Source of the DNA: Luteococcus sanguinis
GTDB lineage: Bacteria > Actinomycetota > Actinomycetes > Propionibacteriales > Propionibacteriaceae
Direction of reading: 5' to 3'
Length of the DNA: 64,000 bases
NCBI RefSeq assembly: GCF_039527675.1
Contig: NZ_BAAAKI010000013.1
Coordinates: 62,001 to 126,000 of the forward strand
Below the pieces are notes generated by a model. It was not told where the DNA came from. It ran no database searches and was given only the letters and a program-made list of their open reading frames with translations. This document shows, one piece after another, positions 45,780 through 54,244 of the stretch. Position numbers and translations under genes: made by a program. How positions within the stretch are numbered: position 1 is the first letter of the stretch; every line of letters begins with the position of its first letter.

Positions 45780-48155
45780 TCACCGCTGACGGCGCGGCAT
45801 CCGCCAGCGAGGCATGGTCTCGGGGGCGGGCCAGTCGACGATCGACCAGCCGTTCTTGCGGGCGGCGCGCACCAGGCCGACATCCGGGTCGACGACTACC
45901 GGGTTGCCGACCGCATTGAGCATCGGCAGGTCGACGTGGCTGTCGGCGTAGGCGAAGGACTTGGACAGGTCGACCCCGTGCAGGCTGGCGTAGTGCTTCA
46001 ACCAGGCCGAGCGAGCATCGCCCACCATCGGCGGGTTGAGCAGGAAGCCGGTGCAGGTGCCCTGCGCGTCGGTCTCCAGCTCGGCCGCGACGACGACGTC
46101 GAAGAGGTCCTCCAGCGGGCGGGTCAGCGGACGGATCACACCGGTCAGCAGGATCGTCGTGTGCCCCGCGTCGCGGTGCTCCTTGATCCGGGCGATCGCC
46201 TCCGGGGAGAGGCGGTCACGGACGAAGGGGGTCATCTGCTGGTCCACGAAGCGCTCGAGCTGTTCCATGCTCATGCCCTCGTAGCGGCGGTACAGCGTCC
46301 GCAGGAAGGTGGCGCGGTCGCGGCGCTCGGCGCCCAGGTAGCGCGGCAGGTGCGCGGCGACCCCGGCGACCTCCTTTGCCTTGCCGCCCAGCGAGAGCTG
46401 CGGCAGGCGGGCCCACAGGTAGGTCTCCACGACATTGGTGCTCATCACGGTGCCGTCGAGGTCGAAGGCGGCCAGGATGGTGCCGGGCTGCTGGGCGGGC
46501 TTCAGCTCGCGGAAGGTGCTGGCGCGGGTGCCGCGACGCTTGCGAGCCGCCTCCAGCCGACGCACCGGGTCGGTGATCGCCGGGGCGTGGATCTCCTTCA
46601 TGTAGACCCGCCAGTCGACGACGCCGGTGTCGAAGGCGAAGGCCGCGACGTCGTCGGGGTGCAGCGAGTTGTGCAGGGCCAGCGTGCAGTCGTCCACGAA
46701 GTGCAGCTGCGACTGCAGGTACTCCCCGTAGAGGCTGAGGTAGCGACGCAGGAAGTCGAGGTTCTTGCCCTGCCGGTCGAGCGCGACGACGGCATCGCGC
46801 GTCCGCTTGCCGCGGGGCAGCCAGGTGACGGCCTGCTCACCGAGGCGGTGGGCGCGCTCGGCGACCTCCAGGTACATCTTGACCGGCTCCTCACCGGGGA
46901 AGCTCCAAGTGGCCAGCGGCGCGACGGTGCCGTCGGAGCGGGTGTAGGGGTGCTCGGCGAAGTACTCGCGCAGCAGTTCATAGATGCGGCGGAAGGTCAG
47001 CGGGTTCCGGGCGCCGGTCGAGCAGTGGTAGTACTCGGGCTGCCCGACGGCCGGGTCGGTGGCGCAGACCGCGACGATCGCGTTGACGACGTGGTCACAG
47101 GGGACGATGTCGAGCGCGGCGTCCGGGGAGGCCGGGAACTCCTTCAGCTGCCCCTTGCCGTAGGCCAGGATGATCGGGTCGGCCATTTTGAAGCCCTCGA
47201 TCCAGCCCGGGTAGGGATGCACGAGGGACGACTCGACGATGGCCGGTCGGACGACCGAGACCTTGATGCCCTTGCCGAGGTCCTCGACGATCCGCTCCCC
47301 CATCGCCTTGGCGAAGGTGTAGACGTCGGTCCAGCCCAGCGAGCGGGCGCGCTCGGTGCCGGCCTCGACCAGCTCGGCCTTGACCCACTCCTGACGGCGA
47401 CGCTCGGTGTCCTCGGCAGTGGTCAGGTAGCCCGCCTGGCGGTGCTCCTTCTCGGCCTGCTTGCGCAGGATGGTCAGGCGCTCGGCGCTGCGGCTCTCGT
47501 TCTCCACCCGCTCGGCCATCGCCAGCGCGGCCTGGGTCTCGACCTGGTAGTCGACGTCGTGGACGTGCGCCGCCTCGGGGATCGCGCCGCGGCGACGACC
47601 CGCCGTGTAGGCGGTGGAGATGTGGACGTAGTGCGGGACGCGCACCAGGTTGCCCTGGTCGTCGCTGCACGCCTCCAGCATCTTCTCCATCAAGGCCTTG
47701 GTGCCCAGCACATTGGTCTTGAAGGCGGCATCGATCGGCGGGTCGAAGGAGACGTCGCCGGCGCAGTGGATCACGACGTCCAGGTCTCGCGGCAGGTCCG
47801 GGACGTGGGGCAGGTCGCCCGACAGGACGTCCACGCGCGCGTCACACAGCGCGTCCGCACCGCCGGCCGCGGTGGCCAGTTCCTTGAAGATGGGCTTCTT
47901 GAGCAGGGAGACGACGCGGTCGCGAGCCGAGAGCGAGCCCTTCGGGCGGACGAGCACCACCGCGCGGGTGTCGGGGAGTTCCGTGAGGATCTTCCACAGG
48001 ATCTGCTCGCCGATGAAGCCGGTCACGCCGGTCATCACGATCTTCTTGCCCGCCAGAAGCTCGGCCAGGCGTCCGTCCAGCAGCGGCGGGACGTGCGCGG
48101 GGGCCACCGGCACCCCGAAGCTGGCACTCGGCACCTGGGGGTTGTGCTCGCTCAC
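45780..48155 (-). CDS. Fatty acyl-CoA reductase fused to a HAD-IB phosphatase
   Basis: A 791-aa two-domain protein. Residues about 35-500 are an extended SDR/NAD_binding_4 (FAR-type) domain: KKIVMTGVTGFIGEQILWKIL, HISTAYTAGRRR, catalytic YTFAKAMGE (Y-x-x-x-K) and VVRPAIVESSLVHPYPGWIEG. Residues about 560-790 are a HAD-IB (SerB-like) domain: motif I AAFDLDGTVMST, motif II TTILLTG, and motif III FAYADSHVDLPML. FAR enzymes reduce acyl-CoA to fatty alcohol, used for wax esters; the HAD part may act on a phosphate product. The GTG at 48155 follows AAGGAGA. Lies 19 nt after priA. Confidence 0.85.
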   Translation of the reverse strand: MSEHNPQVPSASFGVPVAPAHVPPLLDGRLAELLAGKKIVMTGVTGFIGEQILWKILTELPDTRAVVLVRPKGSLSARDRVVSLLKKPIFKELATAAGGADALCDARVDVLSGDLPHVPDLPRDLDVVIHCAGDVSFDPPIDAAFKTNVLGTKALMEKMLEACSDDQGNLVRVPHYVHISTAYTAGRRRGAIPEAAHVHDVDYQVETQAALAMAERVENESRSAERLTILRKQAEKEHRQAGYLTTAEDTERRRQEWVKAELVEAGTERARSLGWTDVYTFAKAMGERIVEDLGKGIKVSVVRPAIVESSLVHPYPGWIEGFKMADPIILAYGKGQLKEFPASPDAALDIVPCDHVVNAIVAVCATDPAVGQPEYYHCSTGARNPLTFRRIYELLREYFAEHPYTRSDGTVAPLATWSFPGEEPVKMYLEVAERAHRLGEQAVTWLPRGKRTRDAVVALDRQGKNLDFLRRYLSLYGEYLQSQLHFVDDCTLALHNSLHPDDVAAFAFDTGVVDWRVYMKEIHAPAITDPVRRLEAARKRRGTRASTFRELKPAQQPGTILAAFDLDGTVMSTNVVETYLWARLPQLSLGGKAKEVAGVAAHLPRYLGAERRDRATFLRTLYRRYEGMSMEQLERFVDQQMTPFVRDRLSPEAIARIKEHRDAGHTTILLTGVIRPLTRPLEDLFDVVVAAELETDAQGTCTGFLLNPPMVGDARSAWLKHYASLHGVDLSKSFAYADSHVDLPMLNAVGNPVVVDPDVGLVRAARKNGWSIVDWPAPETMPRWRMPRRQR

Positions 48156-48174
48156 CGATTCTCCTTGTCGCGGT

Positions 48175-48936
48175 TCAGTTGAGTTCCTGCGGGCCGGCCA
48201 CGTCGATGGCCTCCGCAAGGGTGAAGTTCCCGACGTACAGCGCGGTGCCGATGATGGCACCCTCGACGCCGATCGGCACCAGGCCGCGGAGCTGGACGAG
48301 GTCCTCGAGGCGGGAGACGCCCCCGGACGCGATCACCTTGGCGTGCTGTTCGGGGTGGTTCGCGCGCATCGTGGCGCTGACGGCGCCGAGCAGCTCCAGG
48401 TTGGGACCGCTGAGCATGCCGTCGCTGGCGACGTCGGTGACGACGAAGCGCTCACAGCCAGCGATGCTCAGCCGCTCGACGGTGGCGAGGGCATCGCCAC
48501 CCTCGGTGGTCCACCCACGGGCGGCCAGCTTGCCGTCGCGGACGTCAAGGGCGATGGCCACCTTGTCGCCGTAGTCGGCGATGACGTGCTCGCACCATTC
48601 CGGGTTCTCCAGCGCTGCGGTGCCGATGTTCACCCGGGCCGCACCAGCGTCCAGCGCCCGGCGCAGGGAGGCGTCGTCGCGGATGCCGCCGGTCAGTTCG
48701 ACGTTGATGCCGAGTTCGCCGGCGATGCGGGAGGTGATCTCGGTGTTCTGGCCGTCCCCGAAGGCGGCATCGAGGTCGACGAGGTGGATCCACTGGGCTC
48801 CGGCGTCGCGCCAGCGGCGGGCCTGTTCGAGCGGATCACCGAAGACCTTCTCGGTCCCCGCGACGCCCTGGACGAGCTGAACCGCCTGCCCCTTGCGGAC
48901 GTCGACGGCCGGGAAGAGCAGAAGTGAAGTCACCAC
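48175..48936 (-). CDS. hisA: Phosphoribosyl isomerase HisA/PriA
   Basis: ProFAR isomerase of histidine synthesis; in many actinobacteria the same protein (PriA) also replaces TrpF in tryptophan synthesis. The 253-aa TIM barrel has LLLFPAVDVRKGQAVQLVQG with the catalytic base Asp, IELTGGIRD-like VELTGGIRDDASL, and the second Asp in VTDVASDGMLSGPN. Two adjacent GTG codons (48936, 48933) can start it. Whether it is dual-function cannot be read here. Lies 6 nt after hisH. Confidence 0.94.
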   Translation of the reverse strand: MVTSLLLFPAVDVRKGQAVQLVQGVAGTEKVFGDPLEQARRWRDAGAQWIHLVDLDAAFGDGQNTEITSRIAGELGINVELTGGIRDDASLRRALDAGAARVNIGTAALENPEWCEHVIADYGDKVAIALDVRDGKLAARGWTTEGGDALATVERLSIAGCERFVVTDVASDGMLSGPNLELLGAVSATMRANHPEQHAKVIASGGVSRLEDLVQLRGLVPIGVEGAIIGTALYVGNFTLAEAIDVAGPQELN

Positions 48937-48942
48937 AGCACC

Positions 48943-49578
48943 CTATCCGATGACCCAGTTGGCCAGCAGTGTGCCGCCGGCCGGTCCGGACTTCTCGGGG
49001 TGGAACTGGGTGGAGGTCACCGAGCCCTTCTCGACGGCCGCTACGAAGCGGTCGCCGCCGTGCTCCGACCAGGTGACAAGGGTATTTTCCAGTCCGTTGA
49101 CGGCGGTGCGGACGCCGTAGGAGTGGACGAAGTAGAAGCGCTCGCCGGCCACGCCGTTGAAGGCGCGTGAGGTGGCGGGAGCCTCGACGGTGTTCCATCC
49201 CATGTGCGGGAGCGGACGCGCGTCCAACTGTTCGACGACGCCGGGGAGGATGCCCAGGCCGGGCGTGTCAACGCCGTGCTCCACGCCGCGGTCGAACAGC
49301 ACCTGGTGCCCGACGCAGATGGCGAGCAAGGGGCGCTCGTCCGCCACCCAGCTGGCGACGAGGTCGTCGCCACCGACAGAACGCAGCTGGTCGATGCAGG
49401 CGGTGAAGGCACCGACGCCGGGCAGCACCAGCTTGTCGCAGCGCGTCAACTCGTCGTGGTGAGCGGACAGGACGACGTCCGCACCGGCGGCCTCGAGGGC
49501 ACGGCAGGCCGAGTGCAGGTTGCCGGAGCCGTAGTCGAGGACGCCGACGCGGGGGGTTGCACCCGGAGCCGAGGTCAC
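48943..49578 (-). CDS. hisH: Imidazole glycerol phosphate synthase, glutamine amidotransferase subunit
   Basis: Supplies ammonia to HisF. The 211-aa protein has the class I amidotransferase nucleophile in LLAICVGHQVLF (Cys), the His/Glu in STQFHPEKSGPAG and the start VGVLDYGSGNLHSACRALEAAG. GTG 49578 overlaps the hisB stop. HisF is not in this window, so the partner must be elsewhere. Confidence 0.95.
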   Translation of the reverse strand: MTSAPGATPRVGVLDYGSGNLHSACRALEAAGADVVLSAHHDELTRCDKLVLPGVGAFTACIDQLRSVGGDDLVASWVADERPLLAICVGHQVLFDRGVEHGVDTPGLGILPGVVEQLDARPLPHMGWNTVEAPATSRAFNGVAGERFYFVHSYGVRTAVNGLENTLVTWSEHGGDRFVAAVEKGSVTSTQFHPEKSGPAGGTLLANWVIG

Positions 49579-50228
49579 AGGCTGCCCTTGGTCGAGGGCA
49601 CGCCGACGACCTTCGGGTCCAGCGCGATGGCGGTGCGCAGCGCGCGGGCCAGTGCCTTGAACTGCGCCTCGACGATGTGGTGCGGGTCGCGGCCGGCGAG
49701 CAGGCGCAGGTGCACGCACAGGCCGGCGTTGATCGCGAAGGACTCGACGACGTGGTAGGTCATCGACCCGGCGTAGGGCACCCCGGAGCCACCGATCAGG
49801 GCGTAGACCTGGGCGTCCGGCTCCCCGGTGCAGACGCAGTAGGGACGTCCGGCGACGTCAACGACGCACTGGGCCAGCGCCTCGTCCAGCGGGACGAGCG
49901 CGTCGCCGTAGCGGGTGATGCCGGACTTGTCGCCGAGCGCCTCCTTCAGCGCCTGCCCCAGCGCGATGGCGGTGTCCTCGACGCTGTGGTGGCCGTCGAT
50001 GTGCACGTCGCCGGTGCACTTCACGTCCATGTCGATGCCGGAGTGCTTGCTCAGCGCAGTGAGCATGTGGTCGTAGAAACCCACGCCCGTGTCGATGGTG
50101 GAGGTGCCGGTGCCGTCCAGGTCGATGCTGACCCGGATGGACGACTCGCTGGTGGTGCGCTCGATCGTGGCGGTGCGGTTCATGCCAGTGCGGTTCATGC
50201 CTGTGCGGTTCATGCCAGTGCGGTTCAT
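49575..50228 (-). CDS. hisB: Imidazoleglycerol-phosphate dehydratase with repeated MNRTG start
   Basis: Dehydrates IGP in histidine synthesis. The 217-aa protein has the manganese-binding motifs GVGFYDHML, DVHIDGHHSVEDTAIALG, PYAGSMTYHVVESFAINAGLCVHL. The N-terminus is MNRTG repeated from a 15-bp unit, giving four in-frame ATGs (50228, 50213, 50198, 50183). The first has an ideal AAGGAG site in the end of hisC and overlaps its stop (ATGA), so I start there. The extra residues are not part of the family fold. Confidence 0.94.
   Translation of the reverse strand: MNRTGMNRTGMNRTGMNRTATIERTTSESSIRVSIDLDGTGTSTIDTGVGFYDHMLTALSKHSGIDMDVKCTGDVHIDGHHSVEDTAIALGQALKEALGDKSGITRYGDALVPLDEALAQCVVDVAGRPYCVCTGEPDAQVYALIGGSGVPYAGSMTYHVVESFAINAGLCVHLRLLAGRDPHHIVEAQFKALARALRTAIALDPKVVGVPSTKGSL
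50181..50228. repeat. 15-bp tandem repeat carrying four hisB start codons
   Basis: Units like CGGTTCATGCCAGTG on the plus strand, each giving an in-frame ATG on the minus strand at 50228, 50213, 50198 and 50183. One copy differs by a single base. Confidence 0.9.
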
Positions 50229-51352
50229 GAGTCAGCTCCTTCGGTGTCGGTGGTGCTCATCCGCTGCGCCGCGGGAAGGACGTCCAGCAGGGCGTCGCGG
50301 AAGGCCGCCATCTCGTCCGGCGTGCCGGCGGAGACGCGCAGGAAGCCGACGGGGCCGGTCTCGCGGACCAGGGCGCCGTGGTCGAGCAGCGCCTGCCAGA
50401 CGGCGTGGCGGTCGGCGAAGCGTCCGAACAGGCAGAAGTTGGCCTGGCTGGGGACGACCTCCAGACCGTGTTCGCGCAACCACTGCTGCAACTGCTGGCA
50501 CTCGCGGCGCAGCTGGCTGACCTGCTGCAACATCTCGGCCGAGTGCTTCAGCGCGACGACCGCAAGAGCCTGCGACGGGCCGGACAGGTGGTACGGCAGG
50601 CGGATGATGCGGCAGGCGTCGACGACGGCCGGGTTGGCGGCCAGGTATCCAAGCCGTCCACCGGCATAGCTGAAGGCCTTGCTCATGGTGCGGGTGACGA
50701 CCAGGCGCGGGTGGCGCGGCAGCAGCGCGATCGCCGAGTCGTCCGGGATCTCGGTGAACTCCTGGTAGGCCTCGTCGACCACCACGATGCAGTCGAGCTG
50801 CGAGCACACCTCGTCGATGACGCTGACCGGCGTCGTGGTGCCGGTGGGGTTGTTCGGCGTGGTGATGATGATGACGTCGGCCTTGTGCTCGCGGGCGGCG
50901 GTCACGATCGCCTCCGCGGAGATGGCGTAGTGCTCGTCGCGGGGCGCGGTGACGTAGTTCGTGTGGGTGTTGCGCGCGTACTCGGGGTACATCGAGTAGG
51001 TGGGCGTGAAGCCGAGCAGGGTGCGACCGGGGCCGCCGAAGGCCTGCAACAGCTGGGTCATCACCTCGTTGGAACCGTTGGCTGCCCAGATGTTCTGCGG
51101 GCCGAGCCCGAAGCCGAGGTAGTCGGCCAAAGCGGTGCGCAGTTCGAGTGCTTCGCGGTCGGGGTAGCGATTGATCCTCACCGCAGCCTCGGCCACGGCC
51201 TTGCCCATCGCGTCGCGCAGGGACGAGCTGGGGGCGTAGGGGTTCTCGTTGACGTTCAGACACACCGGGACGTCGAGCTGGGGGGCGCCATAGGGCTCCT
51301 CCCCCACCAGTTCGGGACGCAGCGGCAGGTCGGACAGCTCGAAGCCGCTCAT
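50225..51352 (-). CDS. hisC: Histidinol-phosphate aminotransferase
   Basis: PLP enzyme of histidine synthesis, 375 aa. It has the substrate-binding start VCLNVNENPYAPS, the PLP Asp-Ala-Tyr in VVVDEAYQEF, the Schiff-base lysine in TRTMSKAFSYAGGRLGYL, and the C-terminal Arg in VGFLRVSAGTPDEM. ATG 51352 overlaps the hisD stop; its own end overlaps hisB. Confidence 0.96.
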   Translation of the reverse strand: MSGFELSDLPLRPELVGEEPYGAPQLDVPVCLNVNENPYAPSSSLRDAMGKAVAEAAVRINRYPDREALELRTALADYLGFGLGPQNIWAANGSNEVMTQLLQAFGGPGRTLLGFTPTYSMYPEYARNTHTNYVTAPRDEHYAISAEAIVTAAREHKADVIIITTPNNPTGTTTPVSVIDEVCSQLDCIVVVDEAYQEFTEIPDDSAIALLPRHPRLVVTRTMSKAFSYAGGRLGYLAANPAVVDACRIIRLPYHLSGPSQALAVVALKHSAEMLQQVSQLRRECQQLQQWLREHGLEVVPSQANFCLFGRFADRHAVWQALLDHGALVRETGPVGFLRVSAGTPDEMAAFRDALLDVLPAAQRMSTTDTEGADS

Positions 51353-52710
51353 CGTCCGGCCTCCTTCTGGTCGGTGTCGGAGGTGGCCGGGGTGGTCGCA
51401 TCGGCACGCCGGACGGTGATCGCGTTGCCGTGGGCGGGCAGGTTCTCCGCCTCGGCGAAGTCCTCGACGAGGGTGGCGATCTCCATCAGGGCGTCGCGGG
51501 AGTAGTTGATGACGTGCACGGCCTTCATGAAGGAGCGCACGGACAAACCGCTGCTGTGGCAGGCGCAGCCGGCGGTGGGCAGGACGTGCGTCGAACCGGC
51601 CGAGTAGTCGCCCAGCGAGACCGGCGACCAGGAGCCGACGAAGATCGCGCCGGCATTGCGGACGCGGGCCGCCCAGGCCTCGGCGTCGCGGACCTGGATC
51701 TCCAGGTGCTCGGCGGCGTAGGCGTCCACGACGGCAAGACCCTGCTCAAGGTCACGGACCAGTACCGTGCCGGACTGTTCGCCGGTGAGCGCGGTGCGGA
51801 CGCGTTCGGCGTGCCGGGTGGCGGGCACCTGCGCCTCGAGCTCGCGTTCGACCGCAGCAGCGAGTTCCTCGGAGTCGGTGACCAGGACCGATGCGGCCAT
51901 CGGGTCGTGCTCGGCCTGGCTGACCAGGTCGGCGGCGACGTGGGCGGGGTTGGCGGAGTCGTCGGCGAGGATCGCGATCTCGGTGGGTCCGGCCTCGGAG
52001 TCGATGCCGACCCGTCCACGCAGCAGGCGCTTGGCGGCGACGACGTAGATGTTGCCGGGGCCGGTGACCATGTCGACGGCCGGGCACAGGCCCTCGACAC
52101 CGTGCGCGAACATGGCGATCGCCTGGGCGCCGCCGACTGCGTAGACCTCGGTGACGCCGAGCAGCTGGCACAGGGCGAGGATGTTGGGGTGCGGCAGGCC
52201 GCCGAACTCGGCCTGCGGCGGGGAGGCGACGGCGATCTGCTCGACACCCGCGACCTGGGCCGGGACGACGTTCATGATCACCGAGCTGGCAAGGGGTGCG
52301 AGGCCACCGGGGACGTAGAGGCCGACGCGGTGCACGGGGATGATCCGCTGGCTGACGTTGGCTCCGGGAGCGACCTCGACGACGCCGAACGACTGCTCCA
52401 GTTCAGCGGTTTCGCAGACCATCCGGCGGCGGCGGATCGACTCGGTGAAGGCCGCGCGCAGGTTGTCGTCCAGTTCGTCGGCGCAGCGGGCCAGCACCTC
52501 CGCGGGCACGCGCAGGTGTTCCGGGGTGACCTTGTCGAACTGCTCGCTGAATCGGCGCAGCGCAGCCTCGCCCTCGGTGGCCACGGCATCACAGATCGGG
52601 CGGACCGTCTCCAGGGCATGGTCGACGTCGAAGGACGCGCGGGGCACGGCCTTGCGGTAGTCGAAGTCGTCGGCGGCGCCGACCTGGCGCAGATCCACTT
52701 GTCGCAGCAC
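51349..52710 (-). CDS. hisD: Histidinol dehydrogenase
   Basis: Catalyses the last two oxidations to histidine; zinc enzyme. The 453-aa protein has YVPGGLAPLASSVIMNVVPAQVAGV, PGNIYVVAAKRLL, and GPTEIAILAD, with the metal/catalytic residues in EAGPTE..SQAEHDP and HLEIQV. The GTG at 52710 is chosen because a TAGACT-N7 leaderless promoter precedes it and it gives the normal VLRQVDLR start; the frame is open to 52809. First gene of the hisDCBH-priA operon. Confidence 0.95.
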   Translation of the reverse strand: MLRQVDLRQVGAADDFDYRKAVPRASFDVDHALETVRPICDAVATEGEAALRRFSEQFDKVTPEHLRVPAEVLARCADELDDNLRAAFTESIRRRRMVCETAELEQSFGVVEVAPGANVSQRIIPVHRVGLYVPGGLAPLASSVIMNVVPAQVAGVEQIAVASPPQAEFGGLPHPNILALCQLLGVTEVYAVGGAQAIAMFAHGVEGLCPAVDMVTGPGNIYVVAAKRLLRGRVGIDSEAGPTEIAILADDSANPAHVAADLVSQAEHDPMAASVLVTDSEELAAAVERELEAQVPATRHAERVRTALTGEQSGTVLVRDLEQGLAVVDAYAAEHLEIQVRDAEAWAARVRNAGAIFVGSWSPVSLGDYSAGSTHVLPTAGCACHSSGLSVRSFMKAVHVINYSRDALMEIATLVEDFAEAENLPAHGNAITVRRADATTPATSDTDQKEAGR

Positions 52711-52717
52711 GTGGCTG

Positions 52718-52723
52718 AGTCTA
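52718..52723 (-). promoter_or_regulatory. Leaderless-type -10 of the his operon (TAGACT)
   Basis: On the minus strand TAGACT is followed by exactly 7 nt and the hisD GTG. No attenuator-type leader peptide can therefore precede hisD if this is the promoter. Confidence 0.5.
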
Positions 52724-52865
52724 GTGAGCGGCGCTGACAACCCCGTGCGATTTCCAGTCGCTGGGCCACCGGTCCCTCCCCCGACGATCCCCGAGCAGAC
52801 AATCACCATCCCCGATCCTGTCGAGGGGTCCCCCCGGCCACCCCCATCCCACGACCCCCGAGCCG

Positions 52866-52948
52866 GTCGGTTTTGGCCCGTCCGGGTCGATACCGACGAC
52901 GGGCCCCACGAATCAGGTCGGTTTCGACCGGTTCAGGCCAAAGCCGAC
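52866..52948. promoter_or_regulatory. Dyad in the 316-bp hisD-ybaK intergenic region
   Basis: The region 52711-53026 has no gene I can support, although several frames are open because of GC bias. GTCGGTTTTGGCC (52866-52878) and GGCCAAAGCCGAC (52936-52948) are inverted arms with one mismatch. Between them lies GGTCGGTTTCGACCGGTT (about 52916-52933), which is itself partly palindromic and shares GTCGGTTT with the left arm. It could bind a regulator; no known operator is recognised. Confidence 0.3.
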
Positions 52949-53013
52949 GGTGGGACCCCGGACCGCGTGCCCGAATGGTGGAGGCGAGGGCCGGACGGTT
53001 TCCAACGGGGTGC

Positions 53014-53019
53014 CAAGAT
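53014..53019 (+). promoter_or_regulatory. Weak leaderless-type -10 (CAAGAT)
   Basis: CAAGAT followed by 7 nt and the ybaK ATG. The same CAAGAT-N7-ATG arrangement precedes the DUF349 gene (33644-33649). First base deviates from TANNNT. Confidence 0.3.
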
Positions 53020-53026
53020 CGGGAGC

Positions 53027-53527
53027 ATGGCCAAGCACTCAGCCGGAACGCCCGCGACCGTTGCCCTGACCAAGGCAAAGGTGGCGCACACGCTGCACCC
53101 CTACGAACACGACGCGGGCAACACCCACTTCGGGGACGAAGCGGTCGCGGCCACCGGCCAGATGCCCGAGCGGGTGTTCAAGACCCTGCTCGTGAGCTGC
53201 CAGGGCAGCAAGGAGAGGCTCGGGGTGGCCGTGGTGCCGGTGTCCACCCAGCTGGACCTCAAGGCGGTGGCTTCGGCGCTCGGGGCCAAGAAGGCGGCGA
53301 TGGCCGACCCGGCTGAGGCGGAGAAGGTCACGGGATACGTGGTCGGCGGGATCTCACCGCTGGGCCAGAAGAAGAAGCTCCCGACCGTGGTGGACGCGTC
53401 CGCGATGGTCTATCCGTCGATCTTCGTGTCCGGGGGACGACGAGGGCTGCAAGTGGAGCTCTCCCCCGATGATCTGGTCTTCCTCACGCGGGCACAGGTC
53501 GCGGACATCGGGCGCCGAGCCCTGTAG
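53027..53527 (+). CDS. ybaK: Cys-tRNA(Pro)/aminoacyl-tRNA deacylase (YbaK/EbsC)
   Basis: Trans-editing enzyme that removes cysteine from mischarged tRNA-Pro. The 166-aa protein has the family features VFKTLLVSCQGSKERLGVAVVPVSTQLDLKAVASALGAKKAAMADPAEAEKVTGYVVGGISPLGQKKKLPTVVDASA, including the conserved lysine and the GGISPLG motif. ATG 53027 gives the normal length; upstream in-frame codons belong to the intergenic region. GGGAG close to the start may also act as a ribosome site. Confidence 0.92.
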   Translation: MAKHSAGTPATVALTKAKVAHTLHPYEHDAGNTHFGDEAVAATGQMPERVFKTLLVSCQGSKERLGVAVVPVSTQLDLKAVASALGAKKAAMADPAEAEKVTGYVVGGISPLGQKKKLPTVVDASAMVYPSIFVSGGRRGLQVELSPDDLVFLTRAQVADIGRRAL

Positions 53528-53584
53528 TTGGTAGAGCCGGCCAGAGGGAACCCTAGACAGGCACGGGGAACGTCGGGGAGCGGC

Positions 53585-54220
53585 TCAGACGCTGTTGTCG
53601 CGGCCCAGGGAGGAGCCGAACATCACCGGGAGCACCGCCGCCAGCTGCCAGACCAGGAAACTCGTCCAGGTGTGGAGCTTGAACTGGATCGGGACCACGT
53701 CCCCGGCCTGGGCCTCGAAGATGCGCGTGTCAAAGTCCCCGGGACCCATGGCCACACCCACCCGCCAGCAGGCCAGCGACGCGACCAATGCAGCGCCCAT
53801 CGCCAGCAGCGTCACGGGCCAGCCGAGGCGACGGAATCCGCGCCAGGCCAGCCATCCGACAAGCAGTCCGACTACGACACCCACCAGGCTGAACCAGGCA
53901 TCGGTGGCGAAGAATTTGGTGATCCCGCGTTCGGTGGTCGAGGCGCCACCATCGTCGGCGATGGTGTAGGTGGGCAGGTCGACGACCGCGTGCCACACCA
54001 GCCCCGACACCAGTCCCGCAGCCAGTGAACCGACCAGGAAGGCGATGATGCCGCGCACGATTGGCAACCCGAAGCGCCCCGTCCAGCGCGCAGGCGTCCC
54101 ATAGGCGTCCGTCCGCGCCGGCAGCGTCGCGGAAGCTGGAGACGTCGCGCTGGCACCGCCGCTCGCCGGCAGCGGCGCAGCGCCGAGATCACTCGGCACG
54201 CTTCCTCGATCCACCGACAC
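53585..54220 (-). CDS. DUF2567-like membrane protein
   Basis: A 211-aa protein with an Ala/Ser/Pro-rich cytoplasmic start of about 45 residues, then four hydrophobic segments (RGIIAFLVGSLAAGLVSGLVWHAV; WFSLVGVVVGLLVGWLAW; VTLLAMGAALVASLACWRVGVAMG; FLVWQLAAVLPVMFGSSL). Between TM1 and TM2 is LPTYTIADDGGASTTERGITKFFATDAWF, matching actinobacterial DUF2567 proteins. Function unknown. GTG 54220 follows AAGGAGGG; an in-frame GTG at 54241 is less well placed. Lies 3 nt after the dnaE stop region on the downstream side and is not overlapping it. Confidence 0.75.
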   Translation of the reverse strand: MSVDRGSVPSDLGAAPLPASGGASATSPASATLPARTDAYGTPARWTGRFGLPIVRGIIAFLVGSLAAGLVSGLVWHAVVDLPTYTIADDGGASTTERGITKFFATDAWFSLVGVVVGLLVGWLAWRGFRRLGWPVTLLAMGAALVASLACWRVGVAMGPGDFDTRIFEAQAGDVVPIQFKLHTWTSFLVWQLAAVLPVMFGSSLGRDNSV

Positions 54221-54244
54221 GGGCCCTCCTTCGACCGGCACAGC

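Noticed and set aside
45936..48182. 748-codon open frame opposite the acyl-CoA reductase fusion
   Set aside because: Antisense shadow with GC-biased composition and no recognisable motif.
52724..53026. N-terminal extension of ybaK into the intergenic region
   Set aside because: YbaK proteins start near ATG 53027; the upstream residues are Pro/Arg-rich and unlike the family.
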